NCBI GenBank assembly: GCA_017354895.1
Contig: CP071493.1
Location: forward strand, 4,278,001-4,342,000
Source of the DNA: Podospora comata
Lineage: Eukaryota; Ascomycota; Sordariomycetes; Sordariales; Podosporaceae
DNA length: 64,000 nt
Reading direction: 5' to 3'
Part shown: piece after piece, positions 33,967 through 45,962 of the stretch
Layout of the letters: every line of letters begins with the position of its first letter
How positions within the stretch are numbered: position 1 is the first letter of the stretch
Made by a program: the position numbers and the translations under genes
Notes under the pieces: generated by a model
The model's input: the letters and a program-made list of their open reading frames with translations, nothing else
Told to the model about the DNA's origin: nothing
Databases searched by the model: none

Positions 33967-36551
33967 ATGGCCGCTCTCGGCGACGACCTGTTGGCGACTG
34001 TGAACAAGTTGCAGGACCTGGTCTTCAACACCATTGGAAATGACTCTCTCGATCTGCCCCAGATTGTATGTCCTGGTCCAGGCCTTTCTAGAGGTGGACA
34101 ATGCTAACTGTATTCTCCTCGCCGTAGGTTGTCGTCGGCTCACAATCTGCGGGAAAATCCTCTGTGCTCGAAAACATCGTTGGGCGAGACTTCCTTCCCA
34201 GAGGCAGTGGCATTGTGACTCGCAGGCCCCTGATTCTGCAGCTGATCAACGTCCCCAGCGAGGATGAGGCCGAGGACCCCCTTGCCGCTAGCTACCGGAA
34301 TCCCAACCAAGCTCTCCGGAATGAGTGGGCAGAGTTCCACCATATTCCCAACCGGAGGTTCACCGACTTTGGGGATGTGAAGCGGGAAATTGAAAATGAG
34401 ACGGCGAGAGTTGCAGGAAGCAACAAGGGCATCAACCGCCAGCCCATCAACCTGAAAATCTACTCTCCTCACGTCCTGAACCTCACGCTCGTTGACTTGC
34501 CAGGACTGACAAAGGTCGGTAACCGTGCTCATGACCTTGCTCTGTCGCGTGTCCTAACTGCTACACTCTAGGTTCCCATCGGCGATCAACCTACCGACAT
34601 TGAGAAGCAGACTCGAAACCTCATCTCAGAGTACATTGCCAAGCCAAACAGCATTATTTTGGCCGTGTCCCCGGCAAACGTTGACATTGTCAACTCGGAG
34701 GCTCTAAAGCTCGCAAGGCATGTCGACGCCCTCGGGAGGAGAACGATTGGCGTTCTTACCAAGGTCGATTTGATGGACCACGGCACAAATGCGCTTGATA
34801 TTCTTTCCGGCCGTGTGTATCCTCTGAAGCTGGGCTGGATCGGAGTCGTCAATCGGTCGCAGCAAGACATCCAAGGTAACAAGCCCATGGAGGAGGCATT
34901 GAAGTCAGAGATGGAATTTTTCAGGCACCATCCCGCATATCGGAACATTGCGACCCGCTGCGGCACCCAATTTCTGGCCAAAACTCTTAACACGACCCTC
35001 ATGGCACACATCCGCGACAGGCTTCCCGACATCAAGGCTCGCCTCAACACTCTTATGGGACAGACTCAACAGGAGCTCGCCAGTTATGGAGACATGCATT
35101 TCAGCGGCAAAGAGCATCGAGGCTCGCTCATCTTGACCCAGATGACACGCTTTGCGACATCGTTCATATCCTCCATTGATGGTACTTCTACCGAAATTTC
35201 GACCAAGGAGCTCTGTGGTGGCGCCCGTATCTATTACATATTTAACTCGGTGTTTGGAAGCTCACTGGAATCGATCGACCCCACGTCGAATCTTTCTGCG
35301 CACGACATTCGGACGGCGATCCGCAACTCTACCGGCCCTCGGCCCAGCCTGTTTGTCCCTGAAATGGCCTTTGACCTGCTTGTGAAGCCGCAGATCAAGC
35401 TTCTCGAATCCCCAAGTCAACGATGCGTTGAGCTCGTTTACGAGGAGCTCATCAAGATCTGCCACACATGTGGATCCAACGAGCTTTCCCGCTTCCCCAG
35501 GCTTCAAGCTAAACTGATCGAGGTTGTGTCTGACCTTCTCCGGGAGAGGCTCGGCCCGGCATCGACATATGTAGAGTCCCTGATTTCCATTCAGCGAGCG
35601 TACATCAACACGAACCACCCCAACTTCCTTGGCGCCGCCGCGGCCATGAGTCACGTTGTTAGCAACAAGCAAGAGCGGGAGAGAAAGCGCCTGATTCAAG
35701 AAGAGCGGGAGAGAAGAGAACGGAGGCGGCTAAAGGAGCTCGGCGCCAACGGCGCGGACACTCCCGCTGAGGAGGAGGAGGACAAGGGGACACCAGAAAA
35801 AGAATCCGTCGCGATACGAAAGGCGGCTGCCAAGAACGTCCGTAGCCTTTCACCTGCGGTACGCGAATCTGCATCAGGCGGTCTTGCTGCTGCGCTTAAC
35901 GGAGGTCGCTCGGACTCTCCTGCCCGGTTGAACGGACAAGGGTTAGGCAACGCGAAAGATTCGTTCCTTAACTACTTCTTTGGTAAGGATGGCGCCATTG
36001 TGCCGGGAGCACCACCTCCTCACTCACAAATGGGCCGCCATATCAACCAAATGTCGGAGCCTACCTTTAGCCAGAGCATGAGGCGGCAAGAAGAGAAGCC
36101 GATGCGATCTCCCATGATGCCGCTCAGAAGTGACGATAATCTCGACTTTACGTCCAAGACCACCGAAACTGTAAGTTGTCTGAACCTGTTGCCCCATAAG
36201 CTATCTTGTAGCTGTGCCCTGACTCAATCATTGCAGGCCGATGGTAGCAGCGATCCAGCCATGACGGACCGCGAAGCTATGGAAGCGGAGCTTATTCGGG
36301 CGCTAATCAGCTCCTACTTTAACATTGTTCGTGAGAGCATTGCGGACCAGGTGCCCAAAGCCATCATGCACTTGCTCGTTAACCACTGCAAGGACGTGGT
36401 TCAGAACCGACTGGTGAGCGAGCTTTACAAGGAGTCGATGTTCGAAGAGCTCCTGTACGAGGATGATGCCGTCAAGAAGGAGCGTGAGAAGTGCGAGAAG
36501 CTGCTCCAGACCTACCGCGAGGCGGCCAAGATCATCGGCGAAGTCGTATAG
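33967..36551 (+). CDS. DNM1: Dynamin-related GTPase of mitochondrial/peroxisomal fission (DnmA/Dnm1)
   Basis: Large GTPase that assembles around mitochondria and peroxisomes to divide them. Exons 33967..34065, 34128..34514, 34572..36170 and 36237..36551 give 799 residues. The GTPase domain has G1 GSQSAGKSS, the TRRPLILQL switch segment, G3 DLPGLTK and G4 TKVDLMD. The stalk follows ([51 protein letters not shown]). A variable insert-B region (about 560-690) rich in Arg, Glu and Pro contains LNYFFGKDG, seen in fungal Dnm1. The GTPase effector domain is largely the last exon ([18 protein letters not shown] to [15 protein letters not shown]). No pleckstrin or Pro-rich domain is present, separating it from endocytic dynamin. 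Confidence 0.96.
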
Positions 36552-37595
36552 TCCCAGTATATTCGGGGGTCAAGGGGGAAAAGGGTGGCTAGTTGGGCAA
36601 GTGGATGGATGTCTATACGATGGAAATGAACGGGTTTGGGTCTTTCGATTTTGCATGAATTCTTCTAGACGGGTTCTTTCTCCCTCCACGAAAACCCAGT
36701 ACACAAGGCAACTAACTCGATTCGGGTGGTCAAGCGAAAATTAGTCATGGTTTTGTGTAGAGTTGAGATGGAAGGGGGTGAACTAGACCATTTTAGCTAT
36801 TGCCTCTCCGCCATCATGTGTACATAGGGGCCGATCAAAACTACTACTTCTCAACGGTGTTTAAACATGGCAGCCTCTCTCACATGTGACGTGCATGCGG
36901 GACGAAAAAGCTTATCTAATAAATGGGTGCACGCACCCAGTCCTTTGTTGGAACTTTGGACCCGACGCGTTCCAGACCCACTCCCACTCGGCAGCTTCCA
37001 TCCATCCCTTCCATCCAATTCAATCCATACCTAAACATTTTCGGCTTTGGCAAGGCTGTCAACCATCTCATCCATTGCACTCACTCACTCACTCACCGCA
37101 ACACCATCACCACGTCTCTGACCAACGCTCACCAGCCCTCAGCTCTGCTGACTCCCGTCCGCCCGTCCGTCGGTTCTATTCTCTCCCACCAGACACGCTC
37201 CATCTTTCCGCACCTGGTGCCCTCGTTACGCGGTTTGACTTGGGACATTTCTGGCTCTTTCCTGCCTGCCTATTAATCACAGCCAGCTCCGTCCGTCTAG
37301 CGACGCTCAAGATGCTGGGCTCTCCAACAGATCAACTGCACTGGTAGCCGAGTTTTTCTGGTTGCCCGTGGTGGGCTCCTATCCTCTGCATAGGAGCCGT
37401 CCGTCTTATACAGGCAACGACGCCATCTTCTTCAACGTCGTTGTCAGTCTACCAACTCCTCCTTCACTCCATCATCCTATTTCTCCCTGCCCCCCCACCC
37501 CCCCCCCCTCCCCACTCTGCAGCACCGGACAAGTGTTTCTATTCTCCTTTCTGTCGCCACCAATTTGGTGCGACGTTGTTCTTCTCGTTTCTCAA
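36552..37595. other. Intergenic region (DNM1 3' flank and F-box leader)
   Basis: From about 36950 the rightward strand is rich in C, T and CCAT/CACT motifs with CCCC runs near 37490-37510, consistent with a long 5' leader of the next gene. No coding exon is supported. Confidence 0.4.
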
Positions 37596-40500
37596 ATGGC
37601 CTCGGATGGTTTACATGGAGCTGGCCATCCAATGGCTTCTCGAGGCCCGGAGCTCCCAAACGCTGAGGCGCCCGTGTTGATAAGGAAACGCAAATCATCT
37701 GGGCTCGAAGCAAAGTCGGATGCATCTACGGAAGTTTCATCTCAGGAGACGAACAAGAAGGTCAAGGTGGACAATGACTGCGCCGAAAGGAAATCTGTTG
37801 CGGTGCCCATACCGGTGGATCGGTCTGCTCTTCCCCCAGAGATTTGGCATCGGATATTTACCTTCTGTCCGCCAAGGTCATTGGGTAACTTGTTGTCTGT
37901 CAACAAACTCTTCAACCTATATCTTGACCCAAGTTCGAAGGTTAGCAAAGACGCTCCCGCTTCTAGCAGCAGCGGTGCTGTTGCACAAATCAAGGCCAAC
38001 AGTATCTGGCAGGTTTCCAGACGGCTCTTTTGGCCTTATATGCCCTCCCCGTTGCGCTCCAAGACAGAACTCGAGATGTGGCGGCTTGCTTGCTCTCATA
38101 GGTGTCATTACTGTGGAAAACTGGATCCGCGGAAACAGACTACCATGCTTGATCCTCATCTTCGAGGTCCCGGAGAAAACGGGGTAGCTACCATCTGGCC
38201 ATTTGAGACTTGTATGTGTGCAGCGTGTCTCTTAAAGCACACCATCAAGGTACGATCATTCCGCGCCTCTTCTCTGGGAGAACTTTCAGTTTGACACCGG
38301 AAAACAGGAACTCGATTTAGATCTCTCACCCACTATCCCTTCCTCAGTTGTACCCGCGCTCTCTTTCGTGCACCTCACAAGCGACCTTCAGGTCCTCCCG
38401 GCTACTACTTTTGAACAAGGTCAGCTTCCTGTCGAAACACAGGTCACCAAACGGTTCCTTTCCTCCGAGGTTCAAGCACTGGAACATGAACTTCTAGAGG
38501 TCAGAGAAATGGGCCCGGGGACGGTGACAGAATGGTTGAAGGGACTTCCAGCGCGCGGTAGCGGCATCCGACAAGAAGTCTTGAAGTGGGAGAAATGGGA
38601 AAGTCTCGGTGGGCTTGCAAAAATGTGCTCGCAGCTTTACCCTGGCTACGTGAAAGACGTTGTGAGCACTCTGCCTGCCTCCACGACGCACGCGCCATCT
38701 TCTGATTCTTCATCTTCGATGCTGCCAAATCAACCATCCTCGGCTGCCACCCGCCAGCAATTTCCCCATATCCGTCATGAACGCACCGCGGCTGAGGTTG
38801 CTGAGCTCAAGGCAGCGCGGAGAGCCGAGATTGAGCGACGTGCGCTGCTTCTTGAGCCCCCCTTGGGCCCAAACGTACTCCGGCACATCCCATCATTCCA
38901 AGCAGCTATGCAAATTCCTCATCCTCCTTTTGACGATAAAGCCTGGGAAGTCCTCAAGCCGCGGCTCTTGGCTCAACGAGCTGACGCTGAACAGCGAGAA
39001 CGAGAGAACGCAGCCGCCATTCAGGCCAAGCAAGACTCACATCTTGAAACGACTCTTGCTAGCACAAAAGAAGCCCGGGATCTGATCGACAAGGCTTGGG
39101 AAGATCAACAAGGGCCTCTTCGAGAACGCATCGCCGGTTACGCAGATGAGATAATCAGAGACGGGTGGAACAATGGGAAGGTCACCAAGGAAACATGTGC
39201 CAGGTTTGCGGTTGAGGCACTTGGCTACGTGCGTAAACGATTCTACGCCGAAATTGCCAAGGATGTCGATGCTGCAAGGTCTGCCGGTCAAACACCGCCC
39301 GTTGATCCTCTAGAGGGTCCCTTCACGCAGAAGCTCACACTGGAGAATATGAAATGGATTTTCGATACGAAAATCAAGCCCATCACAGAACGCTACCACA
39401 AGGAACTGTTTTATTGCAATGGCTGCGAGGGGATCACCAAGACATTCGGGTTTGAAGGTGTTATACAACATTTCGCCGCAAAGCACACAAGCGCTCTCAG
39501 TTCGGGCAACATCATTGTCTACTGGAGAGCAGAATGGCCGGAACATCCTCCATTTGCGGCAGAGATCCGACAGGTTCGCCATCAGCCTTTCTTTGCGCCC
39601 ACCCAACCTGTTTTCCCCGCCACCGGTCCTCCATCGTTCCCAGTCGGCCACAGCTACCCTCCAGCACCACTTGCACCTAATCATTTGCCAACATACCCAC
39701 CGGGCCCATATGGGTATGGAAATTCAGCTTACAATGACCCTTATCAGCCGCCACCGCCGCCGCCGCCGCCGTACCCCTTACAGCCACATCAGATCGTGCC
39801 TTCCTATCCGTCTCAGCCTGGGTATGAGCACCACCAGTCTTACCCAGCGCCATCTGATCTATACCCGCCTTACCAGCCGCCTGTGGGTCAATACCCCCCA
39901 GGCACTGCTTCAGCTACCGATCCATCTCATCATTACCCGCAACAGCCTCCCCAAGGCAACCCTTACGACCATGGTTACCCACCATATCCAGTCGCCCATC
40001 CTTACCTTCCCTCGGCAACACCACACCCTGATATACACAGAGCAAAACTTGAGGATATAGCCCGGAATTCGCGGGAGGTCTGGCAAGAACTGGGCAACGT
40101 ACGAGGACTTCCTGGCAGTGTACGCGTCTTTGTGACAATTCATCATTTGGTTAAGAGATTTCACTCTAAATTTTACGAACCGCCCGCGCTCGCGATTTTT
40201 ATCGAGGGGCTCTCGAACAACAAAGACATGCGTCCTGTTCGAAACGTGAACGACCTGATCTGCAAGGCTTGTCATCTTGGACTTGGTAACGCTGCCACGG
40301 TAGAGCAAGACAGAAAGAGCTTCTCGCTGCCCCAGCTAACAAATCACTTCCAATCCAAGCACGTCAAGCCTTTGCAGAGTGCGCATGCGCCTCCTATGGA
40401 TTGGACGTTGGACATGGTGTTCTTACCGGAGCTAGCTCCGATATCGAATCTGCACTCTGCAATGTCAGAGGTGCAAAAGCGACTGATAGTCGAAGCTTTG

Positions 40501-41826
40501 CCAGGGATCTTTGAACAGCAGGGTCCGAAGCTTGTGCCTGCCGATGTTTATTACAGACAGCCAGCAAGTTCCTCTTCTGTGTATCCGGCCGCCCAGGAAG
40601 TCCACAGTGCCTTGCGGACCAAGTCACCACAGGTCTCGTCGGCCGGTGCATATGGTAACACGGCCCCGTCTTATAGTCATTCCGGAAATCTCTCCAATGA
40701 TGTTCCAGCTATCACAACCCCTGCTGCAACGTCTGAAAAAGCCTCGGGGCATCCCAGTGAGGGTGGCGGGCACGCCTCACAGGGGTCTCGACCTGCCAAC
40801 CGACGCCAAAACGGGCTTCAAAATGGAAAGAAAGCATCTGGCAAGAACAAGCGCAAGAGAAACCAGGACGGGAATCCTTCTGGTGGGCGCAGGGCCGGGA
40901 GGCAGTTTAGAAGGGATGAGTCCAGTACCCGGCGCAGAAGCACCAGCGATAATCCTGGCACTTCCTCGTCGAACAGAGTGGACAGAGCTCCAGTATCGAT
41001 TACTTCTTTTGGAGGCTCGTCAGGCCAGGATCGCACCACGGTGGGCAAAGATGCTACCGACCTTTTAGCGGCTTTCGAGTCACATCTCACCCAGGCGCCG
41101 CGTGGGCCCGTGTATCACAAGAATGGGACTGCTCCCGCAGCTGGGGAAACTCTTCATAACGCCGCGCAGCCCCATGCCCGGCAGAGTGGGGATGAAGATC
41201 AGCATCGCTATTTCGAGCCATCCACTCGGCAGAGGATCTCAGTTGATAAGCGGGTCGAACAGCAGTCCTCTTACCATTCAAGAATAGAAGTCGAACGGCC
41301 TGATCACCGCTACCCAACAACTTCGGACGCAATCAGACCTTCCGGGTACGCCGCGCCTGAGGAGAGATACTACACCCGGTATGATCGGCCCTCTTCTGTC
41401 TTACCCGCGGAGCCGGAGCGAGGCAGTGGGCTGAGGCTGTTGAGGGAGGAGTCTGACTATCCGAGATACCGCGACGGGCCGCGCAGACCGATTAACCTGG
41501 CTGATGAGATTGTTGAAATCGTACACGTTATCGAGGGAGAGCGTTCATATTATATTGAACGACCGGTTCGGCGTGAGCCCCAGACACACTACGTGTTTGA
41601 AGAGCGAATAGTTCCTCATCGTGAGCCAGTTGACCGCTTTACTGAAGGTGGTGGGTATGAGGCCGGGTACGCATCGGCCGCTCGGCCTGCAGGATCGGCT
41701 TCGGAGATGAATATGGCTAGAAGATTCAGCATGGCACCAGAAGGGAGACGAAGGACGGACGGGGGAGTTACAATCAATAATTCAGCATACCTAGAGGAGT
41801 ATGATCCTCGGTTTCCGGCGGCCTAG
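37596..41826 (+). CDS. Large F-box-like protein with zinc-knuckle segments and Pro-rich centre
   Basis: Unnamed fungal protein of 1390 residues from exons 37596..38249 and 38308..41826. An F-box-like motif (ALPPEIWHRIFTFCPPRSL) lies near residue 78, suggesting a substrate receptor of an SCF ubiquitin ligase. Cys pairs follow: CHYCGKL (about 169) and CMCAACLLKH (about 206). Two further Cys2/His2-like segments are FYCNGCEG...VIQHFAAKH (about 586) and ICKACHLG...LTNHFQSKH (about 866), spaced by a 150-residue Pro/Tyr-rich region with a run of Pro residues. The C-terminal third is charged and disordered with KKASGKNKRKRNQ as a possible nuclear signal. Function is not known. Confidence 0.8.
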
Positions 41827-42367
41827 CTTGTTACCTCATATCACAACACGAGGCTCAAGTTGATGGATGACATTGTTTCTTTATTGGTCTCAATCAATGC
41901 ATATATATATATATATGAATACCCAACTTTGGCAATACCCTGATAGTATTGGCATGACTGAGATGATGGAGCACGAAAAGTGTTGTAATCACGGGTGATG
42001 TAGAACAGCACTGCTAGCCATCTCGCATTACGCAGGTGATCTCGAAGTGTCCCAGAAGTTGGGTGGTGTTGATTTCGAGCTGGACGTCTGGTCTTCCCGG
42101 ATCCACAACCCCCCCTTTCACCCAAACTCGTTCAATCCAGACCCTGCATTAAATAGTCTTCCATCACCAATTTACTCCAAGTGCAAATGCAGCAATCACA
42201 TCTCTCAACTCTTCCCCCTGACAGTTCCGTCACTGCTGACATGACATTCACGCACACTCCCAAAAGGTCACAGCGAAATGGCCAAAAGGCTCGGGGACAC
42301 TAGGCAAACGAACGCGAAGTCATATTTCTATTCATCGTCAACATCACGGTGGATTGTTGATCGTAGC
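41827..42367. other. Convergent 3' region with AT microsatellite
   Basis: Holds the 3' flanks of the F-box and amylase genes. A perfect (AT)n run lies at about 41899-41916. Nothing else seen. Confidence 0.45.
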
Positions 42368-44990
42368 TCATTTCCATGAGCTCCCCACCGATGCCGCCGC
42401 ACAGGGGACAGTGTAAGATCGGTTGGGGTCCGACTCCCACGACGCCGCACCTGAGCTGCTGACCTTGACAAACTTGTATTGGATGTTGGTCCCAGGGGCA
42501 AGCTTCAGAGTCCCGGTCCAGAGAGGGTTGTTGTTGGTGTACTGCGATGCGTTGAGCGCAACGCCGTTGGTTGGGTTCCAGTTGCCGAGAGCGGCCACAT
42601 TCCCAGTGCTGTCGGGTGGGAAAAGACTTGTTAGTGTGGTTGCGGTGAAAAGAACAGAAAGAGTGGGTGGGGGTTATGACATACACCTTGACTGAGTCGC
42701 CGAAAGACGTGGACACGAGGTGGTTGAAAGTGATATCGACCGTGGCTAAGGAGCAGCTGGGACTGGCTGAGTGAATTCACGTAAGCTCTCTGCCTCACCG
42801 GTAGATTCAAGAGGAGCATACCTGTCGGGGTGGCAGTTGGGGCAGCGGTCGTTGATGTCGCGGTCGACGGGCCAGTCAGGGAAGGGCAGATGCCACTTCC
42901 GGCGAGGCGAGAGGCTGGGTAGAGCACCCTTGAAACACCGCCATTGAGCGTGACGGTGATACCACCACCTCCATCTGTGGTGTAAGGGGTGCAGCTCATG
43001 ACATCAATCAAGGCCTGGTTGGGGGTGAAGCCAGTGGCCGAAGAGACCAGGGTAACAGGCACCGACGAGGAGGAGCCGGCGTTGGTGTAAACACCGATAA
43101 CCTGAGCTCCTGTGAACCCCTTTCGGAGAACAATGGTGCGGCTGTCTGAGTAGATGGTGTGGGCGTTATAAGTGAGGTATTTCGAGTCTTGCGAGATGGC
43201 GTGCGACCGAATCTGGTTAAGCTTGGTGATCCATTGGTAGAGTTCCGAGCTGGTCGAGTAGCCCGAATACCAGACAGCCTCGCGATTGTTGGGGGTTCCT
43301 GTGCCGGCATAGTGTTGCTCTTGTCCCTGGTAGATGATGGGGATACCTGTGGGTTGTTAGTGAACCACTCCGAACAATTCAAGCGATGGGTGGACTAATA
43401 CGTACCATCCTTCAGCATCGTGACAGCGATTCCCTAACAAAAGACCAGTGTTAGCGCTTGCTCCGAAAGATCGGGTTGGAGATGCCTCACATTCTTTGCC
43501 AGCGCCATATCCTTGGTAAAGGAAGCGAAGCGCTCCACGTCGTGATTCTCTAGGAACGAGCCCCAAAGACTGAGATCCTTCGCAACGCCCTTGATTGTAT
43601 CGAGACCAGCCACGAGCGCACTGATGCTACCGCTGGTGGACTGGAAAGCCCGGAGAATGTAATAGTAGCTGAGATGCATGGTCAGAAATGTCCTTTGATC
43701 AGCAAAAGAGACATCGACTCACCTAGGATAATCAAGGACGCCATCCATGTAGTTTTGGTATGGCGCGACATAAAGAGCGTCGCCATGGTACACCTCACCC
43801 GTCAAGTATACGCCCGCCGCGGCATTAAATCCAGACCAAAACGATGTCTCGACATGCTTTGCACTGTCGACTCGTAGACCATCACTGAACAAAATAGAGT
43901 TAGTTCTTCATTTCGCTTCATGCCACAGGTCGAGGGCTCGTACATGGAATAGGTAGAAACAAGGTGAGAAATCCACTCGTTCCAAATCCGACGCACATTG
44001 GGGCTATAACAAGTCAACACAAAGCACATGGCGGATGGTGCTTTCTCGTGTGTGCTTACTCTGAAGTCCGAAGATCTGGGAGACTGACGGTGTCGCTTCC
44101 TTGCCAGCATCTTGCCGTATGTTAGCTCTGCATAGATTCTGCGAGCACCTCGCGCAAAACACAACGGTACGTACTGTTCGACTGAAGTTTGGCTGTTGTA
44201 ATTGATCCAACAGGGAGGGTGATAGTACGAAGACTGCGGAACACGGTATCAGCAACTGAAATCTTGTTAGGTCTTAGAGTCTAGAGGTACATACCGACGA
44301 AAAGGGACTGAGAGCACCATAGTCAACACAGTTAGCACAGCCCATGTGCGCCATGTGGTTGGTGACAATATCCACCATAAGATACTACGTAATCGTCAAT
44401 ATGGTTAGCAGGGATGTCCCTTCTGTCCACCCAGCCCTACCCAACAACTATGGTGGTTTCTGAAGAGCAGAAGCTGAGGCTCGAGTCAACAAACGCACCA
44501 TTCCTCGCGCGTGGAGCGCCGTGGACAAGGCCTTCAGGTCGTCCTCGTTGCCGAACGCTGGGTTCAGAGCCCAGATGTCCTTGGCCCAGTACCCATGATA
44601 GGACGATCTAGATTCGCGTATCTGTCAGCCCTCAACCAAAACCAAGATACCACTTTCATAGTGGGTCAGAGCAAAGCGTTGTCCTTACCCATCCCTTGAG
44701 TTTCCATCAATCTGCTTGACAACAGGCGAGATCCAAACAGCTGTGAAGCCCATGCCTTGGATATAGTCCAGCTTCGAGATGAGTCCCCTCCAGGTCCCGC
44801 CGCAGTACACTTGGTGAGTGGTATCGCATGGTGCCGTAGTCGAAAGATCGGTGCGGGCGAATCGATCAGTGACAACCTGGTAGATAGACTGCTTGCGCCA
44901 CTCTGCCGCTGAAAGTCCCGAGACTCCCATCACTCCACAGAGCGCTGCCCCTGCGGCCAGGAGTCGCATGCCGAAGTTCAGGGTGTACAT
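42368..44990 (-). CDS. Secreted alpha-amylase, GH13 with C-terminal CBM20
   Basis: Extracellular endo-acting alpha-1,4-glucanase for starch use. Twelve exons: 44689..44990, 44499..44607, 44295..44384, 44175..44233, 44060..44110, 43944..44003, 43723..43884, 43491..43668, 43406..43433, 42822..43346, 42685..42766 and 42368..42608, total 628 residues. A signal peptide ([16 protein letters not shown]) leads to [30 protein letters not shown] and VDIVTNHM. Catalytic residues are Asp230 (GLRVDSAKH), Glu254 (LTGEVYHG) and Asp321 (ENHDVERF). After RVLYP and a Thr/Ala/Pro linker, the starch-binding CBM20 (about 522-628) has [32 protein letters not shown] and WESDPNRSY. All joins are in frame. This looks like a complete fungal GH13_1 enzyme. 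Confidence 0.96.
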
Positions 44991-45962
44991 TGTGACAACA
45001 GCGAGGTGCTATCACTGAGAACTTCTGCGGCGATGGAAAGAGAGCCCGTCGAGGAGGAGTGGGTGAGCGAGCAAGGGAAAAAACTGATCGGTGTGTGAGA
45101 ACCGCCGAGTTGAGTTATATCCACGGAGCTGAAGCTGAACTTGAAGCCAGCCCCCTTATTAAGTACACCACCCTCGAGACACCATGGCAAGCACTTCCTT
45201 GATGATGATTAGCAAGTGTCAAATCCAGGTGGAGTGTCAAGAATCAGATAGAGAGATATCCATCATGATGGTACCGTGAACGTACCAACCATACCGCATA
45301 GGTGTGTAGAGAAGCATGTAACTATAGCCCAGCAATTGGCGCGCCCAAATTCGGTCCGTTATGAGACCGGATACAAAACTTGTTCAACCGTAGACTGGGC
45401 ATATGACTAGACGCGGACCTGATCTCGACCTTCCATTGACACTGCACTCGGAGCCATGTGCCTCGAAAGGGCTAGATACCGTACCAAGCCGGCAGCCGCA
45501 CGCATTCCCCGCAAATGTTGGAGATCCGGGGCCCCGCCTCGACCCCTGAATCCGTCTTCCAAGGGAGCGGCAGAAGGCCCGAATGCGCTGCCGACATTGC
45601 CTTTTCTCTACACCACCTTCAATGACGAAAGTCGTCAGCGTACATAAAATGCGGGGAGGGGCAGTGTAACGTGCGATGAAACAAACCTTCGGCATGGCAG
45701 CCTCGGCTCTTTGCATTTTTTTCTCCAACGTTCGAGCAGCTAGCACACACTGATGGCGGTGGTAGTTATGACAGTGAAGGATGAGAAGGGGTATTATGAT
45801 ATACAACCCAGAGGCAACCTCGAACCAACCCACGCTTTTCCCCTCTGTCCTACTGATTCCCACACCTGGCCCAGGAAACCCAAACAAACTACCTTCCCAT
45901 GACGTATTCGACAAGCGGTCTCAAACTGGCCCTCGGCTCTCCGTCAACTAGATGTTGTGATA
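44991..45962. promoter_or_regulatory. Amylase upstream region
   Basis: Leftward promoter of the amylase. A TATAAC box on the minus strand lies at 45114-45119, about 125 bp before the ATG, and a CGG-N8-CGG element lies further upstream. No coding exon is supported. Confidence 0.5.
45356..45369 (-). promoter_or_regulatory. CGG-N8-CGG candidate AmyR-type site
   Basis: On the minus (amylase-sense) strand the sequence is CGG TCTCATAA CGG, about 370 bp before the amylase ATG. CGG-N8-(C/A)GG is the published consensus for the Aspergillus starch regulator AmyR. One such site in about 1 kb could also arise by chance. Confidence 0.45.
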
